A stretch of DNA of 64,000 nucleotides from Paramarasmius palmivorus. Taxonomy: Eukaryota; Basidiomycota; Agaricomycetes; Agaricales; Marasmiaceae. The stretch covers positions 62,001 to 126,000 of the forward strand of contig JAYKXP010000115.1 in NCBI GenBank assembly GCA_037176845.1, read 5' to 3'. Shown here piece after piece: positions 47,580 through 59,900 of this stretch (positions within the stretch are counted from its first letter, which is position 1; the number at the start of each line of letters is the position of its first letter). The position numbers and the translations under genes are program-made. The notes under the pieces are model-generated. The model had not been told where the DNA came from. It did not search any database and saw only the letters and a program-made list of their open reading frames with translations.

Positions 47580-49810
47580 CACACCTGAAAAGATAAGCAA
47601 AACACCCACCTTTCACACTGTCATGGATGCCATCCATAGTTCTCATCTGTATCAACGCAACATCAAACCTTCCGGGTATAACATGCCCATACTTGTCCCT
47701 CTTCTCTGGCTCCGCATGAATTGAATCGACAATGTATTTGGGAGCTCGAGTGATGCTATATGGATCACACTCGGTGAACTTGATGCGATGAAATACATTT
47801 ACCTTGTAGAAAGGTACATATGCTAGTACGCCCCTGGTGGCATTCTGAAGGGCAGCTGTATTCAAGCGAGTTCCGGGACTACGGGCTTGGGCAATATACT
47901 CTCCAAGAGTATAGAGAAAGTCCTTGGCACCATATTCCTCTACTAGCTGCGAGAATGTGACACCATTCCTGGAAGCATGGCGTGCCATTTTGAGTTCCCT
48001 GTGAGGGACAAGAACTGGCGGATGTTTCATGGTGGAGGATGAAATTGTTGAGAAAGTGGGTGCAGCGCCGGTGGACAGCCGGCGGCGAATGAAACGATCA
48101 TGGCCCATGATCTGCTCTTTATGTTCGAGCCAAACTGTCATTTGTGAGTACTCATCTTTGTGATTGGTCGCAGAGTAAGCATCTTTGGTCGTGTCAATAT
48201 GGAGTCGTTTGGTATACTCGGTGCTGTAGTTGTCGGTAGTGCCATAGCGTTCAATAAACATGTGATAGTGGCTACATGCATGAAGTTTGGGCAGATTGAA
48301 GTTATTGCTTATACCGAGGTCGACGAATATCTGTTTGTTGTCATGGAAGCAGCGAAGGGCATTCTCAAGGCTGCCTAACATCTCTGTGGAGTGAACTGGG
48401 TATTGAGCCAGATATAGGAAGTCAAGCATTGCACGAACAGCTCGGATGAGTCACTGAGAGGACTGCCCATTAGGAAGAGGTATATCAATGATAATGCCAA
48501 GTATGAACTGGCATATTTGAGCATGTTCGGTGCCAGTGATACGGGATAGGTGAGATATACCACCAAGGAAAAGGTGTATTTGATGATTTGGTGGAAGACG
48601 GCGACATCGAGCGTCAATCTCCTGTGGACCAAACAGCTGTTTAAGCCATGAGATGACGTGTTTGACGACACCTTGCAACAATTGATGCAAGATATCTGGG
48701 GTGATGGAAAGGAAGATATTTGTGTGCTGGAGGTTGCGCCAGAAGATATTCTGGATGGGTTTGAGCCCGACCGTGTGGCAGGACTCATAAAATGTACTGT
48801 ATCCTTGGTCAACAGACTTTAGTGCACTGAGGACGGAAGGAAGATCGTGAGGTACGCATCCAGCATCAAGATCACCCAATGTGTCCTTCGCAATAACCCC
48901 AACGGGGCATTCATTATTCTTCAAAGCGGAGACCAATAGCTGCTTGGGGTAGTCGCCGACAAATGCACCATAAACAGGATGTCCACAATGTACAGTGCCA
49001 TTGCCGCTCACAAGATTGATGCCCTTATTAGAGGCAGAGACCGCACAAAGGACATGCATGTGTGAAATAGGTTGGCGAGGACACAACAACGGCTAGCTTT
49101 AACCTTGATATGGGAGAGCTTTGTGGTGGGGAGATAGGCTATGAGGATCTGCCCTTGGCGCGAAGGCTTGCAACATATAGATTTCGGAAGATTTCCAATT
49201 GTAAGGTAGATGGATTATGCTTGTTTATTCCGAAACAGTGTTACTTGGGTTTTATCTGATGAAATGATTATTGGTACTACTGTTGCTCCTGGATGCTGCC
49301 ATTCAAACTCAACCTGAGGACATCCAATGGTCATGAGCAAGTTAGCTTAGCAAAGAAGAACACGACGTACCTGAGTATCCCACCACCAATTTCCGGTATG
49401 CATATCGTGATATAGCCAAACATTTTTGGTACTGTCCTTGTAGTGTCTCTCTGGTGCGAAGACCAGGTATGGTGTGAACTCTGGGTCAGCCCAAAGAGCT
49501 CGTATACATTCAAGGAATAATTCGGTTGAGTTCGATTGCTGATGAGTAGGAGAGACCAAGAGCTGCTGAGAGCTGAATTGAGCATGTGAGCGCAATGACC
49601 TTGACATGGGAATCTGATTAACGTACTTACCCCCTCAATCTGCAACAATTCAGTGACCGCTGTTGAACCCGGACCTTGGCCCACCGTGCAACCTCCCAGT
49701 CCATCCTCGATACGAACAGAGCATATGGATTGTCGCTCGAGCCCACAATTACCTGTGAGTATCGTTGATCTGTGTTTCGTTTGTGCTGATGAACGGGTGC
49801 ACCTGCTAGT
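47580..49810 (-). pseudogene. Plavaka transposase, central catalytic segment
   Basis: This piece lies between the two LTR insertions. From 49810 downward it reads GAPVHQHKR and MDWEVARWAK; after a frameshift near 49680 it continues with GSTAVTELLQIEG and an intron. Next come DPEFTPYLVFAPERHYKD and LYHDMHTGNWWWDTQ, then the first catalytic-type motif SSDKTQVTLF (about 49234-49263) followed by a stop (TAA about 49222) inside NKQA..SIYLTIGNLPK. Further on are AFVGDYPKQLLV, SITPDILHQLLQGVVKH (second acidic motif, about 48690), AMLDFLYLAQYPVH, HFN-like FNLPKLHACSHY, and TKRLHIDTTKDAY (about 48190). It ends at MRTMDGIHDSVKGGCFAYLF, where the gypsy element starts. Order and motifs identify the family; several lesions make it inactive. 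Confidence 0.75.
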
Positions 49811-50175
49811 TGTTGGAATTCTAAATATAGATATCACTAGACAAGTTATTTTCCACTTTATTCCGCCTATGCCACAATTACTAAGAAAGCAGATATACAT
49901 AGAACAGTAGCTTTGACCCACTTGTACCACCATTTACTGACAGTTACTGACACTGACTGTGCAGTTATTTCTAGTTCACTTAGTATCTATTATCGTACCT
50001 TTAGGATTATATTTCATCCTCACTCATGTATAAAAGCTAGACAGAAAACCCTACAATAACATAGACTTGGTTTTAATCATCTTGTGTTCTCTCAACTCCT
50101 CTGGTCATCAGCTATCGTTTATATCGCGCTTTCTGCGCTATCACTGCTAACAGAGTTCAATCTAAAACTCTGACA
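49811..50175 (+). repeat. 5' LTR of the copia element
   Basis: 365 bp with a TATA box TATAAAAG at 50029-50036. Confidence 0.95.
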
Positions 50176-50187
50176 GGTTATGGGCCC
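50176..50187 (+). other. Copia primer-binding site matching the anticodon region of initiator tRNA-Met
   Basis: GGTTATGGGCCC directly follows the LTR and complements GGGCCCATAACC, the anticodon stem-loop of eukaryotic initiator tRNA-Met. Copia-type elements are known to prime from a half-tRNA cut in this loop. Confidence 0.75.
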
Positions 50188-50358
50188 CGGTCTATAAACC
50201 TTAGCCGAACCAGAGTAATACCGATTTCATATTGGTATAGTGGCGAGTTTGGGACGCCGTAATATCCCCAAGGAACAAGAACCAAGATTGTATATCGATT
50301 GGCGAGCAGGGACGCCGGAATATCCCCTACCCAAAGCAAAGGACTATTGGACTAGTGT

Positions 50359-52213
50359 ATGTCCGATAGAGGTAGCCGTTATCAATCCAGAAGCGGTACC
50401 CCAGTATCAGGAACGTTCAACCCAGAACAAATATTACGAGGATCTAGGAACCCTAGCAGGAATCCTAGCAGGACACCTACACCAGTAGGAAGTAGAACAG
50501 GCAGTCCATTGGGACAGCGACAGATTATTCCCACCAGCGGGAACATCAGCTTCACAGGAAGAAACTGTTGAAGAAGAGATCAAACTTGCTGAAGAGTTTG
50601 ATCAGGAAACCGAACTTGCTGAAGAGTTCAAACAAGGATTAGGATTTGGTGAAGAATCCGATAAAGAAGAACAGGACCTAGAAAAGGAACAAGAGCAGGA
50701 TAAAGAAGACTCAGAACAGGAATCAGAAGCTGATACTGATAAACCTGTATCTGACGAAGACAAAGGAACACCTGACGAAGAGAAGGACGATCAACCAGAA
50801 TTGCCCAGCATAGGTCCCAAACCCAAACCGAGAACACCATCTCCCAAGAGACCACCAAAGGAAGAATCATTTGATTCAGACGAAGAAGAAGACAACATGT
50901 CTAAAGCAGTCAAAGCATTTAACGACTGTACCAAGTTAAAGGACGATGGTTCAAATTGGGGCATGTGGGCAATGCGTGTAGAACTCGCAGCAAAGTCGAT
51001 AGGGTATGGGAAATACCTGACTACTGCAGAAAAAGGAGACGCAGATGCCAACCTCATGAACGCAATTGTTGGAAAATTGCCGGACACCATACTTCAAAGA
51101 TATCGAAATGCGGAAACATCACAAGCATTATGGACAGGATTAAAGAAGGATTACGACACAAAGAATCCTTTGACAGAAGCACACCTGGAACGCAAGCTAT
51201 ACAATCTATCTTGCAACGACGTTGGCAAAGTCAATGAACATATTGACGAACTCCTCAATATCCGAAACGAACTCACATCACGAAACATCACTATTTCGGA
51301 TGATCAGTTCAAGAATGCATTAATTGCATCAGTTCCCCAATCATTGAATTCAACAATCACAGCTGTCATGACTGTATACAGTGAATCAAACAAGGATTTA
51401 ACTGTTGACAAGCTGATTGCTGCTATTCGAGCTCAAGCAAATGGACAAGCAATGCGCCGAGGAAAAGTCAGGAAAGAGGAAGCCAATTATTCCCGAGATC
51501 ATTCCAATAATAGAGGCCGAGGATTTAATAGCCGAGGAAGAGGCCGGAGATTTAATGATCGTCAGGGTGGAGATAGAGATCACAAAGAGATCACATGTTT
51601 CAGATGCCAAGGAAAAGGGCATATTGCCGCAGGATGTCGTTCAAAGCCAAAATCCAGGAAATCAGATGATGAATCTGAGGATAAAGAGAAGTCCAAGCAA
51701 GCTAAAGATAGCCAATCATGGCGAAAAGGAAAAGAGAAGGCCAGCAGTACCAAGGAAAGTGCTGTTAAAGCATGTAGAAAAGAAATATGGGAAGAAGGCA
51801 CATGGTTAGCCAGGGAAATAAGGGCAGTAGAAGAATTTGTGCCATCCAATGAATGGAATTTGAAGAAGAAGCCAAATCCGCGTCGACAGAGACAAACTGG
51901 AGCATATCCCAAGGAAAGGAAGAAACAGCATACATGGCCGTGGAAATGCACACCACAATGGCCACAATGGTCGATTTACAGACACCGATTGATAGCAAAG
52001 CGATCATATACAGAGAAAATCAAATGGATTCTCAACAACGCCATCAAGAAGGCTATACAGGACAACAGAAGAATCAACTACAGACAGCTACAGAGACCAA
52101 AGACCATGAAATTCATGGAGGACAGACATTCAAGGAGCACAATTGTTGCCAAATATGTCACCAATTTATCCAGCACATACTTATGGGGGAGAAATTGCAT
52201 CCAGAATGGCTGA
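50359..52213 (+). pseudogene. Copia gag protein, frameshifted
   Basis: A Ser/Pro/Gly-rich N-terminus opens at ATG 50359 (MSDRGSRYQSRSGTPVSG) in one frame. The remainder lies in the +1-related frame, open from 50489 through an acidic linker rich in Glu/Asp to 52213, so a frameshift falls between about 50489 and 50571. The gag core follows: NWGMWAMRVELAAKSIGYGK, ALWTGLKKDYDTKN, and KLYNLSCNDVGKVNEHIDEL. A basic Arg/Gly stretch precedes a CCHC knuckle CFRCQGKGHIAAGC (about 51595-51640). Where the protease should begin (after FVPSNEWNL) no Asp-Ser/Thr-Gly motif is found. A second frame (51853-52668) rich in Gln/Glu/Lys fills the space to the 3' LTR and has no known domain. Confidence 0.75.
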
Positions 52214-52695
52214 TGAAAGTCATAGGACAGAAGGATGAAACAAAGGAAATTACCCCAAGGGATGGAGAAATGGAACAGGAAAATGGAACAGACCAGACAT
52301 TGGCACACAAGGAGAACAAGACAGATCCAGAAAGTCTTGAACCATTGCAGATATCACTCGTCGAGGGGGAGCACAAAAACTCGATCAACGACATTTCAGA
52401 ACAAGTCGCCGAGATGAATCTCAATGCAGGAAACAGGTCACCAAAGGAAAAACAAGTTGGACCAAATAAACTTGTAAACGTCAATCCAACAGGAGAATAT
52501 TCAGGAACGGTCAAAGAAGCGGAAGTGGAACCACCATATCACCAATACTACCACCGACAGAAGATTAAACACCGAGATCAACAGAACACAAAACATCGCC
52601 ACCGGATCACACATAGGAATCACCGAACAGAACACGCGAACAAAGAATTAGAGTCAAACCCCGGATAATTCCATCATCCAAGGTTTGAGGGGGAG

Positions 52696-53059
52696 TGTTG
52701 GAATTCTAAATATAGATGTCACTAGACAAGTCATTTTCACTTTATTCCGCCTATGCCACAATTACTAAGAAAGCAGATATACATAGAACAGTAGCTTTAA
52801 CCCGCTTGTACCACCATTTACTGACAGTTACTGACACTGACTGTGCAGTTATTTCTAGTTCACTTAGTATCTATTATCGTACCTTTAGGATTATATTTCA
52901 TCCTCACTCATGTATAAAAGCTAGACAGAAAACCCTACAATAACATAGACTTGGTTTTAATCATCTTGTGTTCTCTCAACTCCTCTGGTCATCAGCTATC
53001 GTTTATATCGCGCTTTCTGCGCTATCACTGCTAACAGAGTTCAATCTAAAACTCTGACA
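52696..53059 (+). repeat. 3' LTR of the copia element
   Basis: 364 bp, preceded by the purine tract GAGGGGGAG ending at 52695. The TATA box is at 52913-52920. Confidence 0.95.
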
Positions 53060-53585
53060 CTAGTATCTAAGGGAACTTCTCTACGACAATCTGTTCCCTT
53101 AGTCGTTCCTCAAAAGCCTGTCTGGAAGTGAAGGCATCTATCTCAGCTTCCGAGTCCAGCTCATCCACGTGGTACGGAACAGAAATCGGAGCAACTGGTG
53201 ATGGTTCGTTCTCCGTAGTGGCCAATTCTTCATCTTCACCATCCCCTAAACCCAACTCTACCACTCCCTCTTCAATTCTACCAACATTGTCCTCAACCAT
53301 CCCGAAATCATCTGTATCATAATCATCACCGAAGTAATCTCCCTCGAATTTGGGTATTCCATCTTCGTCATCCGAGTCGCTCGAGAATTCCGGTATTTCA
53401 CCTTCGTCGGTACTCATTCCATCTTCGTCATCCAAGTCACTCGAGTCAGAGTCAAGAGCCTCTGGAATGTATGATTGGAGTTGGTCATAGAGCTGTCGAC
53501 ATGTGAGGTTTGGGCTATATTGGAGGTGCAGTTTGTATCCAGTGTAGGATGGTAGACGCGCGTTGCAAGCTGTACAGGTGAACAT
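53060..53585 (-). pseudogene. Plavaka transposase, N-terminal zinc-finger segment
   Basis: The ATG at 53585 opens MFTCTACNARLPSYTGYKLH, a C2H2-like finger usual at the start of Plavaka transposases. A long Asp/Glu-rich linker follows, then AFEERLREQIVVEKFP, where the family continues with a Gly-Ala-Pro segment. A TAG at 53081-53079 interrupts the frame. Downstream of it the sequence still joins, across the copia insertion (TSD CTAGT), to AGAPVHQ at 49810. The stop therefore seems independent of the insertion. Confidence 0.65.
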
Positions 53586-53804
53586 GGGTCAATGGAATAC
53601 TGTAGTCGGCGATGTGGAACATGGCGACGGCTGCAGGTCCGGAGTTAGCGCAGAATGTTGTGGAATGTCGTGGAATGTTACTGAACGGCATCATTGGCAT
53701 AACCACGCTCCCTTCTTTCCTCAGCAACCACATTCCAGGCCTTATTTAACTTCTCGATATTCTACACTTCCCATTAACTACACCTTTCCTGCTGATAATT
53801 TCTA
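53586..53804. promoter_or_regulatory. Shared divergent promoter region, transposase / DUF6532
   Basis: 219 bp separate the start codons of the minus-strand Plavaka transposase and the plus-strand DUF6532 gene, so any promoters must overlap. No clear TATA box was seen in either direction. Confidence 0.35.
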
Positions 53805-55699
53805 ATGCCACCCAAATCAAATGTCAAGAGCTCCGCAAGGACAACGAAAGCCAAGGAGACTCACCGTCGTAACATTGAAAGACAGCGACAAGAGGAACTG
53901 CAACGGGAGGAAGAGGTCAGGCAAAGTAGGGCCCAAGGAGGACACTTGGCAAAGAGAAAAGCTCCTGAAGGTGTGTATTCTCAAAAGTCTGTCATTTTCC
54001 TGTCGCTTACTGTGACATGTCTTGGCCACGAGCCACAGCCGCGAGAGTCATGGCACCAGTCATCAACTGATCCTCAGCATATCCCTGGGAAGTTCCGGTG
54101 GGGACGAGAAGCTCAACGAACAGTATGATATCCCTTAGTGTCCCATCAAACTCTGAACCATCAAAACAGGACGCTTTCCCTTCGGCTCAAGAGGATTTAG
54201 CCACAAATCTGGTACGTATATCTCGCCTCTATTGTTGCTCACAATTGCTAATTGGTTACTTGGCAAGACCAATACTGTACCTTCTATTCATGCACAAGGA
54301 ACAGACAATATAATCGTGTAACTTGTCAACTCATTCTCTACTAGGTACCGCAACCTGCTCCCAGAATCACCAAGCCAACATGGAAGAGGAAACCAAATGG
54401 CTTGCACCAGCAAGCGTTTGAGAACGAGGTAATTGGTTGCAATTTTACACATCTACAGAGGGCAATACTGATACACGTTCATCTTTATAGGCTCTGGTCT
54501 TGCTAGGGCATCCACATAACCCTAACAAGGATGCCGTCGACAAGGAATCAGGTATCAACAGATCTTGCCAAGTATCACATGCCAGAGTGAGTACCCTGTC
54601 AAGGTCATAACTCGTTTGTGCTCATTCTTCCCACATAGTCGTCTGAAATACATGTTTCCCTTGACAACAAGAGACCCAACAAGGTCACGCCTGGAACTGG
54701 AGGCCCAAATAGCAAGGGAATCACTGTTGTACAACAACCACCTGTGGAATGGGAGCCTCCTGCGCACCTGGTTCCTCACCCAGAAGGAGGCCGTTATATA
54801 AGGATCAACAATCAGAATACCCGGGTCAGGTCAGTGATTCAGCGTGCTATGGATATTTCTGATCCCGAGATAGTTTTCTTGAACGCATATCCTGATCACC
54901 GTGACATGATTGTGTCTACGCGTAACGCCCTGGTTCAAGCCGTACGTGAATACAAGAAACAATACCCAAGTGAAGGCTACGACAAGATCAAGAAAAGGAT
55001 TCAACATGATCGTGATTTCATGGAGAGAATGGGCGGCGTGGTATGGTTTGCTTGCCTATGATCCACATCCCTATGTACTGATCTGCTTGCAGGTCATTAA
55101 TCGTTTCTCTAACACTCGCAGTCATGTCAAGAAGATTGCAGACACTTATGTCCTTGGATATGATCTTGGTAATCAGGGCAACAGTACAGACATCCGAGCT
55201 CAAGTAAAGACACTTCTGGATGCCGACAGCTACTGTTATCCTGGAACCTGGGAAGTTCTCCCTAACTATGTGAGTACAGATTATTCTCTTAGATCACCTT
55301 CCTCGCGGAACGTTGGACTTCTACAGCAATACAAGAGGCACATGGATAGACACAAGCCGTATTTGGTGCAGCCCATCATTGCTACCATGCGCCACCTATG
55401 CTCCGGATACAAAGCCGACCAACACCTGGACCAATTCGGTTCAAGTATGGAGACTTTACCTCAAGAAAAGGAGGTACCGCCAGGCCTGGTTGCTCTTGCA
55501 GCTACCGCAGTAAGTCCATATACAGCATGCATGCCGTTTACTCAACCTTTTACTTTAGATCTTTGCCTCCCTTTGTGACTGGCAAACTGGTACCCTACAG
55601 CATGTAGTCTTCAACTCCGGAAATTACCATACCACTTTCAATGGCCACATGCAATATCTTGAAGGAGTCTGCGACAACTACCTGGGACAGTATCATTGA
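53805..55699 (+). CDS. DUF6532 domain protein (8 exons), inside the Plavaka element
   Basis: Exons 53805-53970, 54078-54211, 54345-54428, 54491-54586, 54639-55040, 55093-55269, 55327-55509 and 55559-55699 join in frame to 460 aa with a TGA stop. All introns are short GT..AG (50-133 nt). The N-terminus is a charged helix (RRNIERQRQEELQREEEVRQ), followed by a disordered Pro/Ser linker. From exon 5 the fold typical of Agaricomycete DUF6532 proteins appears: RSVIQRAMDISDPEIVFLNA, FSNTRSHVKKIADTYVLGYD, LLDADSYCYPGTWE, then PPGLVALAATA and FASLCDWQTGT with FNGHMQYLEGVCDNYLGQYH. Function of the domain is unknown. The gene is divergent from the transposase N-terminus (219 bp between the two ATGs) and lies within the inverted repeats, yet it is undamaged while the transposase is wrecked. 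Confidence 0.75.
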
Positions 55700-56916
55700 A
55701 TGATGCACAAACTGTACTGTATGGTCTTGTAAGTGGCAACTAAATCATGTTAAAGGCGTTTATTGCTCACAGCCATCCTCCGATAGCATCAATTCAGCTC
55801 CTGAGTCAACTCGTGACTTTACCAATACCATGTCAGTGGAGGACGCGGGAGATCCGGGGTTTTATGCCTCAGACTAGTATAGTTTAGACTGGTAGAAAGT
55901 GTTTGCTATTAACAATGAAATCTTGGTACCTACACTGACCCCAATTGACTGTCAATTAATGTGTCGAATGGTGCCCAAATGCATGTAAATGAAGACTATT
56001 TTTGGGCTAACTGACCGGCATTGACAGCAATTGACGGAGGGGGACTTCGAATTAGGTCTGTTTGGCGCTAAAACATCTAATCCTCTAAAGCATCTATTTA
56101 TGACCCATTAGACCTCATTGAGCCTATTTTGCGCCAATTCACGATTTGGGTTTTTCCTGATGCAGCTCATTCGTTTGCCATCTAGGACTTCCATGATTAA
56201 TGGCACACATGAGAGAAGGCGTCTCGAGATCACCTGCAAAAAAGCATTGAGGCTAGCATACTGAACACCTGGCACAACAGTACACACCTTCTCGCGTTAT
56301 ATCACCTATCATAACATGGTTGAAGTCCAACATCCAGGTGCCTAATTACCTGCTCAGGATTCTGTGTAAACTTGGATAGCTGAAAAAACACGTGGCTGGT
56401 TGAAACATGATCATGATCGTGAATGCAGGGTCAAACATAGAGTACGATAAAACTCAGATATTGAGTCTTTCTGCGTCCTGCATGTAATCAAGGCTTGACA
56501 CCAGTGCCAAACTGCCGCAGTTCCGGATGCATATCTTGCTAGTTAGGCCATATTTCTAGTACGCTGAGGTAAAGTTTGGGTTTCTTTTCATGGTCAAACG
56601 ATGTCCCAGAGAGTAGAAAGTCGTGCCTGCGGAGTGACAAATGCACCAGCCTAAGGTTTGAAGAAAAACTCATGGGGAACGCACCTCTGTTAATCCCACA
56701 ACACATGCCTCAATCATTTTCTGAGGTCTTCTATATCATCCAAATGCTTTGAATCACCCCTGAGTCAGCTCAGACTTTGAATTTTGACATTGCCAGTTTG
56801 GCATCCCATCGATATTTCTACACAAATAAGTGCCCGATTATCTTCTTTCACGATTGAGTCGATACTCCGCCTCATATCTCAGCCAAACTGAAGAATATCA
56901 ATCCAAATTTTATTTC
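55700..56916. other. Right end of the Plavaka element and spacer before the DUF6589 gene
   Basis: Holds the subterminal and terminal repeats to 56162, then about 750 bp with no recognisable feature. Confidence 0.45.
56122..56162 (-). repeat. Right terminal inverted repeat of the Plavaka element
   Basis: Read outside to inside on the minus strand it starts CATCAGGAAAA, like the left end. Subterminal sequence holds further short repeats (GGTCTAATGGG, GGATTAGATG, ACCTAATTCG). Confidence 0.6.
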
Positions 56917-59900
56917 ATGGATGGTATTGGCACGAGAGACTCTGAAACCACACCAAATCCCCAGCACAACCAGTCCGACGGTCAGTTCCCTTCACATAAC
57001 ATTCAACATCGAGAAAGGCATCCAGATTTTTTTTCTACAACACCGACACGTCCGAATGGCATGCTCGAGAGCTCAGGTCTCTATACTATAAGTCCTTACT
57101 CCCATGTCCAAGTCCCGTCCTATCCCATTCCACAAAGCCCCATTCCGACGCATTCTGGTCCTCAAGTTGGATTGCCTGCAGGTAGTAGGCCCAGTAAGCT
57201 TCCTTTCCTCCAGTTTTCTGTCCAAATGAGGATGCTGATTTGAGGTTTCAATCAGCTTTTCAATATCCTCTGGGATATGCACCTCACCAGACTGGACATG
57301 CACTGGCTCCTGGTCTTCAGACTGTGCTGTATTACTTTGCATACCCACCTGCGTTGAATACTGCTTCACCTCAGTTATTGTCATTGATACCTGAAATTGA
57401 TTTCTCCAAGCTCTCTGCTGAGGAAGTCCAAGAGGTCAATGAATTTCTTGCAAAAACGGCAGCATTGGAAGCGGAGTTCTTGCAGGGGCTCTTTTGGGGT
57501 GTAGTTCCAATCCCAAAATGTATAGGAAGCCGCAAGAAGCGCACACGGTTTCAATGGCCCTCGGAATTTGACGATGATGACCAGCTTTTGGCTTTCCTCC
57601 ATTGCATGCAGCAGTGTGGATATGAGACGATTGCTCATCTCAAGGGTACCCTGGTCACAAAACAACACTCAAAGCACCTGTCTGTCAATCAAGCCTTGGC
57701 TAATTTTATGTGAGGTGATGGATTAGATGAACGAGAGCATCCAGAAGCTCTCATAGATTCTATTTTCAATCATCCGAAGGCCCGCACACGCAACGAACAT
57801 GTGATCCCGCTGTTCGAAGGCCCACTTACACTTCCTCCATATTCGGCCATCTAACAATGCATTGCCAAGTACCAATGTATTTCAAGATCATGTACAACCC
57901 ACCACTCAACAAAGGCTATCCAATTGGGCATTGCAGCGCACTCTCCAGTGCATCAATGAAGAGGCAAACAGGTTAACCTCTGTTGGCTATTTTATTCGTG
58001 CACCTAAAGCCCAAGTCAACTGGAATTTGCTCACCCAATTTGATCTGGGCAAGGCACAGCAGTACATGATAGAGACAGCACCGGCACTCTTCTCTGTACT
58101 CACAACTGTTGCACTATCTGATGAAGCTAAGCGGTGTTGTATTCAGAACCCTGGACCTACTATAGCCACTGCCAGCAGTCCAGACGAAAATCATGAAGAT
58201 ATCAATGCCTTTATCAATTCATCTGGTCAATCTACAACAACCAATGTCCCATCTGAATCGACAGTACCACATCCATTGGGCACGCGATGGAATCCATGGC
58301 TGGTATGTATCATAAAATATGTCTATTACGCCGATAGTGCCGCTCATTCAATTGACAGGGTGTTACCGTAGTTATGCTCATACTTATCCACTTTCGCTAT
58401 CAATGGGCAATCATCTTCCCCACTCTAATCGGCATGTTTCTCTTCACTTGTAATGCAAACCGCGATGTTTTTGCATTGCTTGGGCGTATAGGACTATCCA
58501 TTTCCTATTCTGCCACCCAAACAGTCCTTGAAACACTCGCCAACGATTCCAGCAATCGCCTAAAAGCATTCAGTGCAATTCTAGAGCACGGGGAACCAAC
58601 ATTTCAGCTTCTCTTTGACAATGTCAATAAGATGAAGCAAGTGTGGCAACTCAAGCTTGGAAAGAGTGAAGAGGTGAAGAGTGGTACAGCCACCACTTTG
58701 GTACGCCTTGAGGATGTTCCACCTGGTGTTTTAAACTTTCGGATGCTGCAATCTCACATGAGGAAGCCCGAAAATAACCGGAATACCATCACTGTTCAGA
58801 CATTGCAATCAGATATTGCATGGGACCACATCGAGAATGTTGGGGTAGCAACAATCCTTCGAGTCTGGATTAAGCATGTTCCTTCCCTCCAGAAATTTCA
58901 CTCCCCAGTCGAATCACTTTTCCGGGACAAGTACACTCAACGTCGCCTATGTCTTTGCAAGTCCGAAGTACATACAATGCGGACATCAGACATTGATGAA
59001 GCACAAGTCACCGGTGTCAAGGATGTTTTATTACACCTGATCAAGCAGCTTGCAATCTTGCCGATTTGGCTGATTTCCCGGATCGTGTTTATTGCTGGAG
59101 ATCAACTGACGATTGATCGGATCTGCAAAATAAAGCTGTATTCAGCAAAGGTAAATGGGTTGGAGAACTTTGCATGGGCGCAACCAGTTATACAGCTTTG
59201 GCACCTAAAATGGAACTGGCAGAAGGCAATTTTCAAGCTTCTCTGGTTGCAAGATTCAGCTATGGGGCTAGGAAATGATACCAAGAAGGTGCTAGGGCGC
59301 TCAAAATTTAATCCCGAGAAGTGTGATTTCTATCCTGCACATCACATCCTCGAAGATCGGTTTGATGCCCTTGTACTTCATGCGTTGAGGTAAGTATATT
59401 TGTTCTTGGTCTATTCTTACCTCTGATATCATTTGATTACAGCCTTCTGTGCAAGGAGAAGACTAAAACAACAATCCGTACTCAAACCCCACTCATCGAA
59501 GCCTTAAACGGATATTTCTCCAAGGGTGGCAGCTCTCTTGAAAAGGTCACCTTTGAAGAGCTCGAGGGGCTTGCGAAAATAGTTTATCGGCGATACATGT
59601 GCAGTGCAGCATATGACGACACATGTTATGCTTATCGCCCAGGCGATATTTACGGGACGGGCAATACTTCATCAACAGCCACCGCCACATCAGCTACAGA
59701 AGACTCTGCCCCTGCGGCGAGTCTGTCAACAAGTCGCAAGGGTAAAAAGGCCAGCGAGCAACGGCATATCATGAGCGGTGACTCCTGTCTTGCCAACAAC
59801 ATCATGTTTTTGCGGGTGACGTTCTGGTATCTGGAATTGTGTGCAGGAATAGCCGAAGGGGATATCGGGCGAGTGCTGGAAATAATTAAGGTATGCTCAC

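Larger units (their letters stand above)
49811..53059 (+). mobile_element. Non-autonomous Ty1/copia element with gag only (3,249 bp)
   Basis: The LTRs (365 and 364 bp, TGTTGG..CTGACA) differ by four substitutions and one single-base indel. The target duplication CTAGT flanks both ends (49806-49810 and 53060-53064). The body holds a primer site, a gag frame and a purine tract but no protease, integrase or reverse transcriptase signature. It would need enzymes from a related element. It sits in the Plavaka transposase. Confidence 0.9.
35756..56162 (-). mobile_element. Plavaka-type (CACTA/EnSpm-like) DNA transposon, now 20.4 kb because of two nested LTR elements
   Basis: The element is bounded by 41-bp imperfect inverted repeats starting CATCAGGAAAA (35756-35796 and, reversed, 56122-56162; about 6 mismatches). 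CA flanks both outer ends, consistent with the 2-3 bp target duplication of CACTA elements. Inside, the minus strand carries a transposase in three pieces and the plus strand carries a DUF6532 gene. Removing the gypsy insertion (11,265 bp plus a 5-bp TSD) and the copia insertion (3,249 bp plus 5 bp) leaves about 5,883 bp, a normal size for an autonomous element of this kind. The transposase is dead: two insertions, a premature stop and frameshifts. The boundary call rests on the inverted repeats and is inference. Confidence 0.6.

Noticed and set aside
47580..49089. KDZ-type transposase
   Set aside because: The motif order (SDKTQ, DILHQLLQG, KRLHID, VEWFTPF, EWTSSNVLEECQTFF) is that of Plavaka, not of the KDZ group.
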